Shown: positions 1 to 10,799 of the stretch, piece after piece
Position numbering within the stretch: position 1 is the stretch's first letter
Layout: each line of letters begins with the position of its first letter
Assembly: GCA_002914805.1 (NCBI GenBank)
Contig: JXTB01000787.1
Coordinates: 18,886-82,885, forward strand
Direction: 5' to 3'
DNA: 64,000 bases
Origin: Parasponia andersonii
Taxonomy: Eukaryota > Streptophyta > Magnoliopsida > Rosales > Cannabaceae
Translations under genes and position numbers: made by a program
The notes under the pieces: generated by a model
The model's input: the letters and a program-made list of their open reading frames with translations, nothing else
Database searches by the model: none
What the model was told of the DNA's origin: nothing

Positions 1-209
1 GGCCAAAAGTATCGAGCTTCAATTAATGATACAGTTTTGTCTCGTCCCATATGTTCTCCTAACCCTCCTGCGTGTAGTTCCTGAATGATATGTTCTCTGA
101 GAGATCCTCGTGGAATACATAAAAAATTTTCAAAGAATAGAAAACCATCATATATTTGATGTTTATTTGCAACTCCATTAATACATTTCTCCTATTCTTC
201 CTTGAAATC

Positions 210-458
210 TTAATCTTCAGCGTATATATCTTTCAAATAATCAAAACCGATTATTTTATTTTGAACAGCAGTTAGTAATATAGCTCGGCGACTCAATGCA
301 TCAGTAATCTTGTTTAATTGTCCTGACTTATGCTTGAGAGAGAAAGTGAAATCCTGGATGTAGGAAATCCATCGAGCATACATTCGATTTGGGTTGGAAG
401 AGATGTTGAGGTACTTAAGAGCTTGATGATCCGTATTAAGGATGAATTCCTTCTGCAC
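210..458 (-). pseudogene. RNase H end of the left gypsy element
   Basis: The minus-strand translation shows the typical end of a Ty3/gypsy RNase H: a TDHQALKYL block followed by RWISYIQDFTFSLKHKSGQ and a DALSRR motif. In this family the domain degrades the RNA strand of the RNA/DNA hybrid during reverse transcription. Fossil sequence. Confidence 0.85.
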
Positions 459-857
459 TAGATACGAATCCTATTATTGTAATGTACGAACAATCGCATA
501 TAATTCTTGTTTGTATGTTGACCACTTCTTTCTGGCTTCACTGAGCTTTTCACTAAAGAAAGCTATTGGCTTCATATCTTGGGATAGAACTGCTCCAACT
601 CCTACGCTAGAAGCATCACAGTCGACTTAGAAAATTTTGTCAAAGTCAGGAAGTGCAAGGACGAGTGCATTTATGAGTTTTTCCTTCAAGACAACAAAAC
701 TCTATTGTGCTTCTTCTATCCAAAGGATTTGCTTATGCTTCAATCAATCGGTGAGCAGTGTGGCTATAGTGCTGAAGTTTCTCACAAATCGTCCAGAGAA
801 CATTGCAAGACCATGAAAACTCTGAACTTCTGTAATGGATTTCGGTATTAGCCATTC

Positions 858-1361
858 TCAGATAGCCTTTACTTTATCTTGATCGACTTTGATTCCATCA
901 GAACTTACAACAAAGCCTAAGAAGATTAAGCTGTCAGTCATGAAGCTACATTTCTTCAGGTTAACATATAACTGATTCTTACGAAGTGTATTAAAAACTT
1001 TGGTCAAGTATTGTAGATTTTCTTTCTCATTCTGACTATAGACTAAAATGTGATCAAAATAAACTACGAAAAATCTTCCAATGAAGGGTTGGAGTACCTG
1101 ATTCATTAACCTCATGAAAATACTCAGGGCATTGGATAGACCGAACGACATAACTAACCACCCGTATAGTCCTTCATGTGTTTTGAATGCAGTCTTCCAT
1201 TCATCTCTAGGATGAATCCAAATCTGATAGTATCTGCTCCACAAATCAATCTTGGAAAAGAGCTTTGATCCTCCTAATCTATCAAGCATGTCATCCAATT
1301 GTGAGATAGGAAATCGATATCGTATCATAATCTTGTTAATGGCTCGACTATCAACACACAT
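858..1361 (-). pseudogene. Reverse transcriptase core of the left gypsy element
   Basis: The minus-strand translation contains the core blocks of a Ty3/gypsy reverse transcriptase: [23 protein letters not shown], the SFGLSNA fingers/palm block, the catalytic-loop region near [11 protein letters not shown], and [16 protein letters not shown] in the thumb. The order and spacing match the family. It is part of the decayed polyprotein region and is not expected to be active. Confidence 0.9.
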
Positions 1362-2069
1362 CCTTCAGCTTCCGTCTTTCTTCAGTGTTAGGAGTACAAG
1401 TACAGCTACATGGCTCATACTTTCTCTAATCATCCCTTTATTGAGGAGATCTTAGACTTGTATTTGTAGGATCTTATACTCCTTAGGACTCATACGGTAG
1501 TACGGTAGACTCGGTAGACTTGCTCTAGGAACAAGATCAATCTGGTGTTGAATATTTCATAAGGGTGGTAAGCCAGTGGGTAACTCCTTAGGAATGATGT
1601 CTTCAAATTTAGACAATAATATTTGAACTTGTACAAGAATATTGGTATGAGTATATGTCTCTTTAGGTACAAAAAGAAGGTTAGTTCTGGTGGGGGTTTT
1701 TTGGTTATTTTGTAGCTTCAGAGAAGCCAGAATAATCTTCATATCATCCTTTGGAAGCTGTATGTGTTAGCTTTGCCATTATGCATAGTGTTTAAATCAA
1801 ATTACCACGGTCGACCAAGTAACATATGACAAGCATCCATATCAACAACATCACATAATACCTCATCTTTGTATTTACCGATGGAGAAAGGAACTTGATA
1901 TTGTTGTGTCACCTTTGTTTCACCGACGTCCTTGATCTAGCCAATGCGATACGGCGCAGTATGTGGTTTGATTGGCAGTTGTAACTTGTCCCCCATAGTC
2001 TAGGTACTCCTTATTCTCGAAATATATCTCGTCTCTTTCGACGTCGTCATCATGTGTTGTTAGATTGAC

Positions 2070-3031
2070 GGATCTGTTTTGACGACATTGATTTGTATAA
2101 TAGCCTGTTTGTCCACAATGATAACATTCATTACCTCTTGGGACTGCATAAGGGTTGTTAGTGTTGTTGTTGGCTACTTCTCTTTACGGTCGAGCGGTTG
2201 GTTGGTTGTGAGAAAGAGTTGGTCTTATCACTTCATTGTGTGGTCTTGCCATGGCCTTTATTTTGCTCAAATCAGATCTTTGTGGTGGTGAAAAGGATTG
2301 TGTAGTTGTTGGATTGCGATTTGTCCTTTTGTTGAGTTGAGTTTCAATTTTCAAAGCGAGTTAAATTGTGCTAGACAAAGTATTATGAGATTGTTTGAAT
2401 ACCTCGTCTTGTATATTTGTACGAAGTCCATCAATGAATCTTGAAAATTTTTGACTTTTAGATTCGCGAATGTCGACTCGGGCAGCTAGTTTGTGAAACT
2501 CGGTTACATATTTTTGTACTGTTCGGTATGCTTGTTAGCAATGTTGATACCGATTGAAAAGTGCTTGTTCGTAATCTGGAGGTAGGAAGTGCTCGATCAT
2601 CAATTGTTTAATTCGCCGCCAAGTGTGAACTTTTTTCCCCTTTGCTGAATACATGTCATTTGTAATTGATCCCACCAAGCTAACGCGCCTCCTTTGAGTC
2701 GATAAGCCACGAATTTGACCTTCATGTGTTCTTGCATACCCCAATATTCAAAGAACTTCTCTACTTCAGCTAGCCAATCAAGGAATTCTTCAATTACGAA
2801 TCGACCATTAAATTGTGGAATCTTGATCTTCATGCGATAGTCATTTTGCCGAGGTCCTTGGGTGTTTTCGGGCATGGCTGGTCCTTCATCATATTCACTA
2901 GAATCTTCATCTTGGAAAAGTTGATTTCGATGCCGCCTAAAATTTTCAAGAGGATCAATTTCGTCACGTCTTCGTTGCTCATAATTGTTGTTTCGTCCCC
3001 CAAGAAAGTGTTGAGCCAAATTCGTAAGCAT
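2070..3031 (-). pseudogene. Gag region with CCHC zinc knuckle, left gypsy element
   Basis: Reading leftwards from about 3031 the translation gives a charged start, then KIPQFNGRFVIEEFLDWLAE and a block with [15 protein letters not shown]. This is the capsid-like gag core seen in chromoviruses. At about 2080-2130 a knuckle of the form CYHCGQTGYYTNQC (C-x2-C-x9-C) follows. The gag packages element RNA in intact relatives. Here it is part of a fossil. Confidence 0.85.
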
Positions 3032-3119
3032 TGTCTCTAGATTCTATAATCTTCTATCCAGTGCACCCACAGACTCCTTTGTTGCGAACTCTTCCACAGC
3101 GAAATTTTGTTGGCTAGAC

Positions 3120-3340
3120 TCTCCATCTAACATCTTCTTTTTTTTTTTTTTTTCTTTTTTCTTTTTTTTTTTTGCTTTTTTAGGAAAGAAAATAGTACAA
3201 ACATTTAAAAGTAAAGAAAAATAGAATTTTTAAAAATAGAATTACTTATTTTTTTTACTTTTTGTACCTTTTTTTTTCCTTTTAACTTTTTTTTTGCTAT
3301 TATAGGAAATAAAATAGTACAAACTCTTAAAAGAAAAGAA
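3120..3340. repeat. T-rich low-complexity stretch in the leader
   Basis: Two long T-rich runs, each followed by similar A-rich text containing GAAAATAGTACAAAC or a close variant, give an imperfect direct repeat of about 160 bp spacing (near 3130 and 3290). It lies in the leader between LTR and gag. Confidence 0.6.
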
Positions 3341-3657
3341 AAATAGAACTCTCAAAAATCTAGACAATAAAAAAAATGAAGCTTACAAAAATGTATATAT
3401 TACCTTAAAGGAATGAAGCAAGTTCTCCAAAGAGGAAATCTTGATATACGCCCCTTTTTTTTTTTGGAAACAAAGATAGTGTATGGAAGGGTTATATGTG
3501 TATGTATGGTAAATAATTATTGTAGGAAAGTAATGGTAAAGATTAGATAACGAAGGTGATGATGAAATAAGGAGACTTTTTTTTAATGGAAATAGTGTAG
3601 GGTGACGGTAACAGGAAAGCTCTGTCTGATACAGAGATAAACTCTAGTACCAATTGA

Positions 3658-4103
3658 TGCAACAGGTCGCTAGAATTCACTCTAACTTGCATTCTCACAA
3701 CGAGAAAAGAAATAAGAAAAATTCTCAAAGAAAATTTAGAAGAGAAAACTAAGATTTGATTGAAGATTGGATGATTACAACTCTTGCCAATGAAGGTAAT
3801 TTATACAATTTTAGGATTAATCTAAACCATCTAATAAAATAATTCTAAGAAATTTACAACTATACACCTAGCACCTACCAACCAAACATACTTAAATTGT
3901 TTACCTAACATACTTTAAATAAACAAATTGTTCACCTAACACACTTCAAATAAACAAGCTAAATAATCTAACACATTTCAAACAAATAAGTCTATAATAC
4001 CTAATATACAAAAGTATTCTACCAACCAATGGAATGTTCATTAGATTGGGTTTTGGAATTTTAGACCTTAGCTTTGGGTCATGGATTTGGTTACGGGCTG
4101 CTA
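3658..4103 (-). repeat. 5' LTR of the left gypsy element
   Basis: On the minus strand the segment starts TGTAGCAGCCCGTAACC and ends TGTTGCA, with TG...CA termini. It is followed a few bases later by a tRNA-Met-like primer site (TTGGTACTAGAG, around 3643-3655 on the plus strand). Length about 446 bp. The partner LTR is outside the window, so the ends rest on the termini and on the point where kinase-like sequence begins at 4104. Confidence 0.7.
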
Positions 4104-4970
4104 CATCATGTAAGAAAATAGAGTAAAAAATTCAAAGAAGTCTCGATTAGTTTTGGACTTATTAGTTTCAGGTGGTGTTTTTGCAGTTGTTTTGATTGTG
4201 ATCTTACTTCTGGTTTTGTGGAAGTGGAAAGCAAAGAAGAAGGAAGAGAAAAAGAAGGAGATTTTAGCATTGATAAACAATGATGACTTTGAAAGAGGAG
4301 CAGGGCCAAGAAGGTTTTTATATAAAGATCTTGCTTCAATAACCAACAACTTTTCGAATGGTGGGAACTAGGCGAAGGAGGGTTCAGAGCTGTATATAGT
4401 GGTTATTTACCAGATTCAGATGCCTTAGATGCCGTGAAGAAAATCTCAAAAGGCTCTAGACAAGGGGAAAATGAGTACATAACAGAGGTGAAAATCATTA
4501 GCCAGCTGAGGCATCATAATTTAGTGCAACTCATCAGATGGTGCCATGAAAAAAATGAGTTTCTTCTTGTTTATGAGTTTATGCCTAATGGAAGCCTTGA
4601 TTCTCATCATTTTGGCTAGAGAAGTCCTCTTACTTGGGCCGTAACATATAAGATTTCCGTTGGAATAGCCTCTGCTCTGCTCTATCTTCATGAAGAATGG
4701 GAGCGATGTGTAGTTCATCAAGATACTAAATCGAGCAATGTGATGCTAGATTCTAGCTTCAATGTCAAGCTTGGTGATTTTGGGTTGGTCAGGCTAATGG
4801 ACCGTGAGCTTGGTCCTCAGACAACTGGGTTGGTTGGAACATTAGGTTGCTTAGCTCTAGAATATGTAAGCACAGGGAGAGCTAGTAAAGAGTTAGATGT
4901 TTATAGCTTTGATGGCCTTAGAAATTGCAACCGGAAGGAAAGTAGCAGTGGATAAGGATTTTGAGATTTT
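4104..4970 (+). pseudogene. Dead L-type lectin receptor kinase, membrane and kinase half only
   Basis: This segment matches the intact gene at 47900-49852 from the juxtamembrane hinge to kinase subdomain IX, with no lectin domain. Visible parts are a membrane segment (VVLIVILLLVLW), the hinge INNDDFERGAGPRRF, the VKKISKGSRQGENEY block, LVYEFMPNGSLDSH, and GDFGLVRLMD. It is inactivated by a one-base frameshift near 4367 in the glycine-rich loop, a stop at 4617-4619 and a second frameshift near 4905. The catalytic HRD triad reads HQD and the APE triad reads ALE. The upstream lectin half was presumably displaced leftwards by the gypsy element whose LTR ends at 4103. The C-terminal end is lost where Helitron sequence begins. 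By eye the copies share roughly 80-85% of bases. Confidence 0.93.
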
Positions 4971-6185
4971 TTCAATTGGGTTAGATTCATATTGTATTAT
5001 GTATTTTTTTGGTATTTTAATTTGTATAGCGTCTTCATTTTCAGGATCTTTTATTCCTTTTGCAGTACCATTTTCAACACTTAATATCCATTTTGAACAT
5101 TCTAAAATTTTCCTTTTTTCTTGTTCTGTAGTATTATATTTTTTTAATCTCGTATTTTCTGTTAGTGATAATAATTTAAAGTATGGCCATAAGTAAGAAT
5201 TATTTATACTTGCATTTATTATGTCTTTTTTTGTTCCAGTAGGTATAACGGCTAAAATTTATCTGAAATTTCCACGTAATACAATTGTTATTCTACCAAA
5301 AAGTTGGTCAAAATTGTATTTCAAATCTTGTAGTATCTTATCTAATGCTTCGAAACAGTACTTGTTATTCATTGGTGCTTCATCGCATAATATAAGTGTT
5401 ATTTTTTCAATTTATTTTGCTAACTGAGTTCCTTTTTTGATATGACAGATGAAAAATTTATCAATTAATAAAAGTATTCGAAATCTTAAATGTGTGGTCC
5501 TACCTTTAGGTAATAATAATGAAATTGTTCCAGATGATGCGACAGCTAAAATAATTCTATTATTTGATCTGATTTTGGTGATAATTGTATTCCACAAATA
5601 AGTTTTTTTTGTGCCTCCGTGTTCATAAATAAAGAATAACTTTTCTTTTTTATTATTTAATGAATCTATAATTTCTTTGTAGATGTAGCATTTTTCATTA
5701 TTTAAGGTTTTTTTTTTCTCTGAAATAGTGTTTTCTGCTTTTAGTATGTTAATGTCATAATTTAATTTTTCTCACAGAAGTTTATTATTCAAATCGTCAA
5801 TTAATGTTCCTGCAAGTAGTGACAGATTAAATTTTGTTAGAGTGGATGAATTTAAATTTAATTATTTTTCTAATTCATATAACACATAATTATATAATTC
5901 ATTTTCTAGAATTTAGAAATTTGGATTAATGAATAAAGTTTTTGTCATGTGTAAAATATCTTATGTCATAAGTTTCCAATAATTTTTAAGTAATATTGTT
6001 AGATTATTTACAATACAAAACAATAAGATTATTGTAAATAATTGTCGTAATTGATTTGATGTTGCCCAAAGTGAGGCTTCTAGTATTGATTCATTCCATT
6101 CTTTATCATCTCCTAGCAAGCCTAATGCATTATATACTGCTTGATTTGTTGAGAATTTGATATCATTAATGGTCTGCATAGATTC
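4971..6185 (-). pseudogene. Helitron PIF1-like helicase region
   Basis: The minus strand shows the helicase start (FSTNQAVYNALGLLGDDKEW, near 6110-6160). A Walker-A-like HGGTKKTYLW near 5590-5620 has its GKT altered to KKT. Next are NRIILAVASSGTISLLLPKG near 5500-5560, LCDEAPMNNKYCFEALD near 5340-5400 (Walker B, DEAP), and a block ending ESNPIEKIS near 4970-5000. These are the ordered PIF1/Helitron helicase motifs. The last part of the helicase is absent. Decay is heavy, and the enzyme cannot be functional. Confidence 0.9.
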
Positions 6186-6469
6186 AAAACTTGTTGCACT
6201 TTTTCATTGATTTAATAATAATTTCAAATAATATAATTCTCTAGAGTTTGAGTGGATATAAAAAGTTTGTCCGATTGAATATTCTATTTTTCTAGGGGTC
6301 CAAATTTCGTCTTTATTATTCTAGACCCATTTAGTAGGTAATTCTATGTATGATAATTGTCTAGCTTCTATACTAAATTTAATTATTTCCATCCATTCTG
6401 TTAAAGTTGTTTTTTCAATTCTGGGTTACCTAACTATGTTATGAAGATGTTGATTTGAATGGAATGTTA

Positions 6470-8750
6470 TATTTTACATACGTTGTAAATGAATTGTTAA
6501 TCTCTATACTGCTAGATTTCTATGATGTATAGAATATTCATATAATTTCCACATGGTCTCATACGGTGTTATATATTGGCAATTAATATAGTTTTTTATT
6601 TCATCTATTTCTCTATAAATAGTTTCACCAAATTGTACTTGATATATATTATCTTTTATTACTACTCTTATTCTGTTTGGAAATTTTGTAAACTATTTGA
6701 ATAAATATTTTATCAATATATATTATGAGTATATTTCGACATTTAAATGGGCATAAAATTTTAAGCATAAATCTTTATTGTAAAGGACTACAAATCTATT
6801 TTCTAATTTAATACCTTCTTTTTATATATAAAATGGTATGCGTTGGTAATTAATGAATCCATTTGCTTCGATAATTATTTTATTTTTAAATTGTTTTGGG
6901 AATTTTTTAGAACAAATTGAGTTTTTCGTAGACAAGGCATTTGTTTTAGCAATGCTACATGGTCCATGCATCATCGATTCTGCTACGATATTGTACTCTT
7001 GTGGATTTTTTTTCAGGATTAGGTATTTCAGCTCAAATAAGTTTATTTATTTGTGATGGTTCGGATAATTTTTTATTTGGATGAAGCTAAAATAGGAAAT
7101 GGCAATGAGATAAGCCATGTTTTTGGAATTCAACAACATAAAAATCTACATAAAAAAACCAAGACACCAAAAAAACACTGAGAAAAAATATTAGTTTTAA
7201 TTAAATATAAAGATGATTATTATTTTTGTATATTTTGTTTTGTTAGATAAAATAATAAGAGCTTACCTGCTATAATTATGCCGAAAATTTTATCAGTTTT
7301 AATAGTGGACAAAACTTGATTTAGTTTTATTTTAAAAGTTCTTGCAATTATATTTGGTTTGTCTTTATGTTTTTGACCAGGAATTTTATTTAAAACACAT
7401 GTTATTTCAGGCCATTTAAGATTACATGTAAATGTTATAAATAAATTAAAATTTCTATATTATCTTCATATTGCCATTGTATCTTGATAATTTTGGATCA
7501 TATATCTCGGACTTATAGTATAGCTAGATCGTAGAATAAATCTTTTTCGATTGTAATGGCATCTTAGATGCCTTGATAAATTTTAGATCTTAGATTATTT
7601 TGATTTTTTTCTGATATAGTCTAATCGATCTTCCTCAACAGAGGTATATGTATCAACTATATATTGTTGAAACGGTCTACAACTTTTGAATAAAATATTA
7701 TTTATATTTTCGCATTGTTGTAAATGATAACAATAAAATACTCTCATTTTATTCTATTTCATGAAGATTGTTTTCCTGGTCTATCTGTATTCTAATTTAA
7801 ATCCATTTTTAACCATCTTCTTCGTATCGAAATAGGAGAAGATATTGTAGAACCATATAAGATGGATGTAATTTTGTGATTCTCTGTAAATTGTTTGTTT
7901 TGTCTTAGATTATAATGTCACTTCCTTTTTCATATTCACCAATATCTCCTACAATTAGTCCTCCTATATCATTTGAAGTGGGTAATTCAAATTGATTATT
8001 ATCTATAGATCATTATCCTATTAATCTTAATTTCATAGATAAAATTTCATTCTCATTATATCTGTACATCCATCTTTAATTATAAGAAAGAGCTTTACTA
8101 ATTGATTACTTTCATTGAGTATATTAATTATTTTTTCAACAATAAATTTTATCAATTCTTTTGACTCATCATTAAATGAAAAAGTTGATATTCAATTTTC
8201 AATTTTATTTTCTTTGTTATATATATATAATTGAGAGAATTTAGGAGAGTTATTATTTGTTGGCAATAAAGATTCCATAAGAAGATGTATTTGACCGCTA
8301 ATTTTAAAAATATATGGATCGTCTGAATTTTTTATATTTTGTTTATGATTTCTCCAAAAAATATAAAAGCGAACATAGAATTAAAAGTTCAAACATTTTT
8401 TCGAAAATATGTACTTAAGGCCCTCCGTGATAATCAAGTAATTGATTTAGCATAGGAGGGAGATTTTTTATTGGAAGCAGTTTAATTTTCCCATCTTTAC
8501 AGCATAAATTATATTTTGGTGGATATATTTTTTTAATAGATTTATCAAATCAAAAGGATACACTATAATATTCATAGATGTAAGAGCTATCTCCAAAGCC
8601 ATGATATCTATTAATATCACCTGTAATATAATATTGAATGAGAATTAAAGATGAGAAAATGTTTGATGAATTGAATCTATAATGGCAAGAATACTTTTTT
8701 TTCCATATTCTTATAAAAGGAGTAGAAAGATTACTTTGTATGTGTATCAA
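6470..8750 (-). pseudogene. Helitron N-terminal block and Rep (HUH) region
   Basis: Right to left, the N-terminal block contains KYNLCCKDGKIKLLPIKNLP (near 8450-8520) and then DPYIFKISGQIHLLMESLLP (near 8250-8320). A Rep block with TFTCNLKWPEITCVLNKIPG follows at about 7330-7440, then EFQKHGLSHCHFLF at about 7090-7140, which carries the HxH of the HUH nuclease (H-C-H). Further left come KYLFK (the tyrosine region) and EYSIHHRNLAV (about 6530-6700). Rep nicks and rejoins DNA in rolling-circle transposition. The reading is interrupted by many stops and frameshifts. The segment 7266 down to 7146 has a GT start and AG end and separates two in-family blocks, so it is probably an intron of about 121 nt. 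Confidence 0.88.
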
Positions 8751-8927
8751 CCAGACTTTTCAGGCTATTAACTACTTACCTTCTTAACTTATTTAAAAAA
8801 AAAAAATTTAGATATTGAAAATTCATGACAATTTTTTTTATGCTTTTATTTCTTTTTAAAAGATTTATATTCATAACTAGCAATTTACTTAAATTTTGAA
8901 AACAAGTAAATGCTTCTCAATGGTTAA

Positions 8928-10583
8928 TGATGAACGTCTAATTATGTACATTTATTATGAGATTAGATCATCATTATACACTTAAAGTTACATTAAATTT
9001 CCTAATTTAAAGCACTTTTGTAAACATAGACATAAAAGCAAGAATTACGTCTAATTTGTGCTAAATATTCGTTTCTGCCCAGGTTTCGTAAAATAGGCAC
9101 AGATTCTAAACTACATGGGATTTTTATCTAATTCTTGAACTTATAGATTTTGGACTTAATTACTCACTAAACCCAATTTACAAGATCTGCCCAGATTATT
9201 TCTAAATGGCTCTCAAATAGACAATATTATAAATTAGACTATATTCACGTTCAGCCCGACATCCTCCAATGTTTGGCTTATTCTGGCCTCATTACAATCT
9301 CAAATGGAGTGATTCTTGATGATATGGACACGTACAAAAAATATTTAGATGATTGATTCTTTGAGAAAATTCAAAAGAAGCAGAAATCTGGGTAAAAATA
9401 TCAGATATTTCCACATGATAAGATCGGCAACCAATTTTGACTTAGCAGAACCTATCTTCACTAGTTTTGCTATAAGTCAAGAAATACATCTTCAATAGAT
9501 ACAATTTTTGTGGTATACGACTTTTAAGAGATAAGGATTCAAGTTTTCTTCTTTGATCAAGACATTGTTCATCCAAATTCATGGAGTTTCAGATACATCT
9601 TTAGGAGAGACTGAATCTGCCAAAACAAGTTGCCAACTTGCTCTTATCTTTATTCTACAAATTTTGACTTTGTATCTCTAAATTTTTCTATTAATAGATG
9701 CTTAAGCTAGGCTTAGAAGGTATCTTGGTTTTGAGAAGAAGATCACTCTCTTTTATTCTCCTCTTTTTCTTCATGTTATTGTAATCTTGCTTTGCCTTCA
9801 AAATAGTAAGAGTTTTGTGTTTAAAGTTATGTTCATATTGTGTTCATATTTGTTGTTTTTCTTCATCATGTTTACTTGATTTTGCATGTTGCTAAGGTGA
9901 AAGGGTAAATCTCTTGGGGGAAAGATATGTATAATCTAAACTCTAGGTGGACTTCATTGTTTATATCTTTTAATCACTGCTATACATGTGTTACTTAATT
10001 TTCTTAATCAATCGTAATACCTTCCTTTTTAAGTGGTGAGTCTTGATTCATTGTAGTCAACCATTGACACAACAAATACTTAATTCTTTTTGTACTGGTT
10101 ATGCTAGGAAGGAATTTTGATTTGTTGTGGACATAAGGTGGCACTATGAATGCTTGACCACATTTGCAAGTATTGGTATTATCAAAACAAGGTAATTAAG
10201 AAAACTAATCTAATCACATAGATAACTAATAATGGATCTTTAATGATTAATTTTCTGATTGGAACCTCCATTGTGTGTGGATTCCAATTGAGTGATAAAA
10301 GAGCGTAGGATATACTTATTTGATATACTTAAGAGTGGATCCCCTAATCTTAGCAACTGTTTCATTCTGTAACTTTATATCGTTATATTTCTATCACTTT
10401 GTTTTATATTGTCACAATCATCCTACAACATACTTTTTTCTATTATTTTTATTCTTGTAATATATGTGTTATGATCTTGTATTATTCACTAACCTTCCTG
10501 TAGATTGACCTCAGTCTCACTAAGTAATTTATTACTTTGACACTCCTATACTTGGGAAAAGACCCATTAATTTGAATCAGTCA
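8928..10583 (+). repeat. 5' LTR of the Athila-like element
   Basis: It matches 19017-19629 and 28572-29489 nearly base for base and has TG...CA termini. It ends just before the primer site. Length is 1656 bp, usual for Athila-type LTRs. Confidence 0.92.
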
Positions 10584-10589
10584 AGTTTT

Positions 10590-10606
10590 TGGTGCCGTTG
10601 CCGGGG
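10590..10606 (+). other. Primer binding site, tRNA-Asp type
   Basis: TGGTGCCGTTGCCGGGG begins seven bases after the end of the LTR. Athila/Tat-lineage elements typically have TGGCGCCGTTGCCGGGG here, complementary to the 3' end of tRNA-Asp. One base differs from that form. Confidence 0.85.
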
Positions 10607-10799
10607 AGGTAAAGTTCATTCTACAAACCATAATTTCATTTCTTTTTCTTTTAATTTTCATCTCATCTTTTTCCTTCTTCATTTTCTTTCTTATTGATTA
10701 AAAAAAATATCCTTTCTTGTTTTTTTCATTTGTATGAAAGTTTGATCACGCTCATTAAGTGGTAGACTTATTAGGAAGCCTTCATTTTCTCTTGAAAAC

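Larger units (their letters stand above)
1..4103 (-). mobile_element. Ty3/gypsy element (chromovirus-like), partial, fossil
   Basis: Read on the minus strand, the order is LTR (3658-4103), primer site, a leader of about 600 bp, gag with a zinc knuckle, protease region, reverse transcriptase and the end of RNase H; integrase and the second LTR would lie left of base 1. The gag type (hydrophobic core with an AWW motif) and the tRNA-Met-like primer site fit a CRM/Reina-type chromovirus, but the lineage is tentative because no integrase or chromodomain is visible. The element is broken in many places, probably ten or more, and looks old. It sits directly against the dead lectin receptor kinase. 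Confidence 0.85.
4971..8927 (-). mobile_element. Helitron (rolling-circle DNA transposon), decayed, truncated
   Basis: Minus-strand translations in all frames match plant Helitron RepHel proteins in the correct order from right to left: N-terminal block, Rep, then PIF1-type helicase. The helicase is cut off at its C-terminal third, exactly where kinase pseudogene sequence begins, so the CTRR hairpin end is missing. The N-terminal side continues to 8927, where the Athila-like LTR element has inserted, so the TC end may lie beyond 29494. Base composition is very AT-rich. Confidence 0.88.

Noticed and set aside
2079-2291. 70-codon plus-strand open frame
   Set aside because: It is the reverse of the gag zinc-knuckle region of the left gypsy element.
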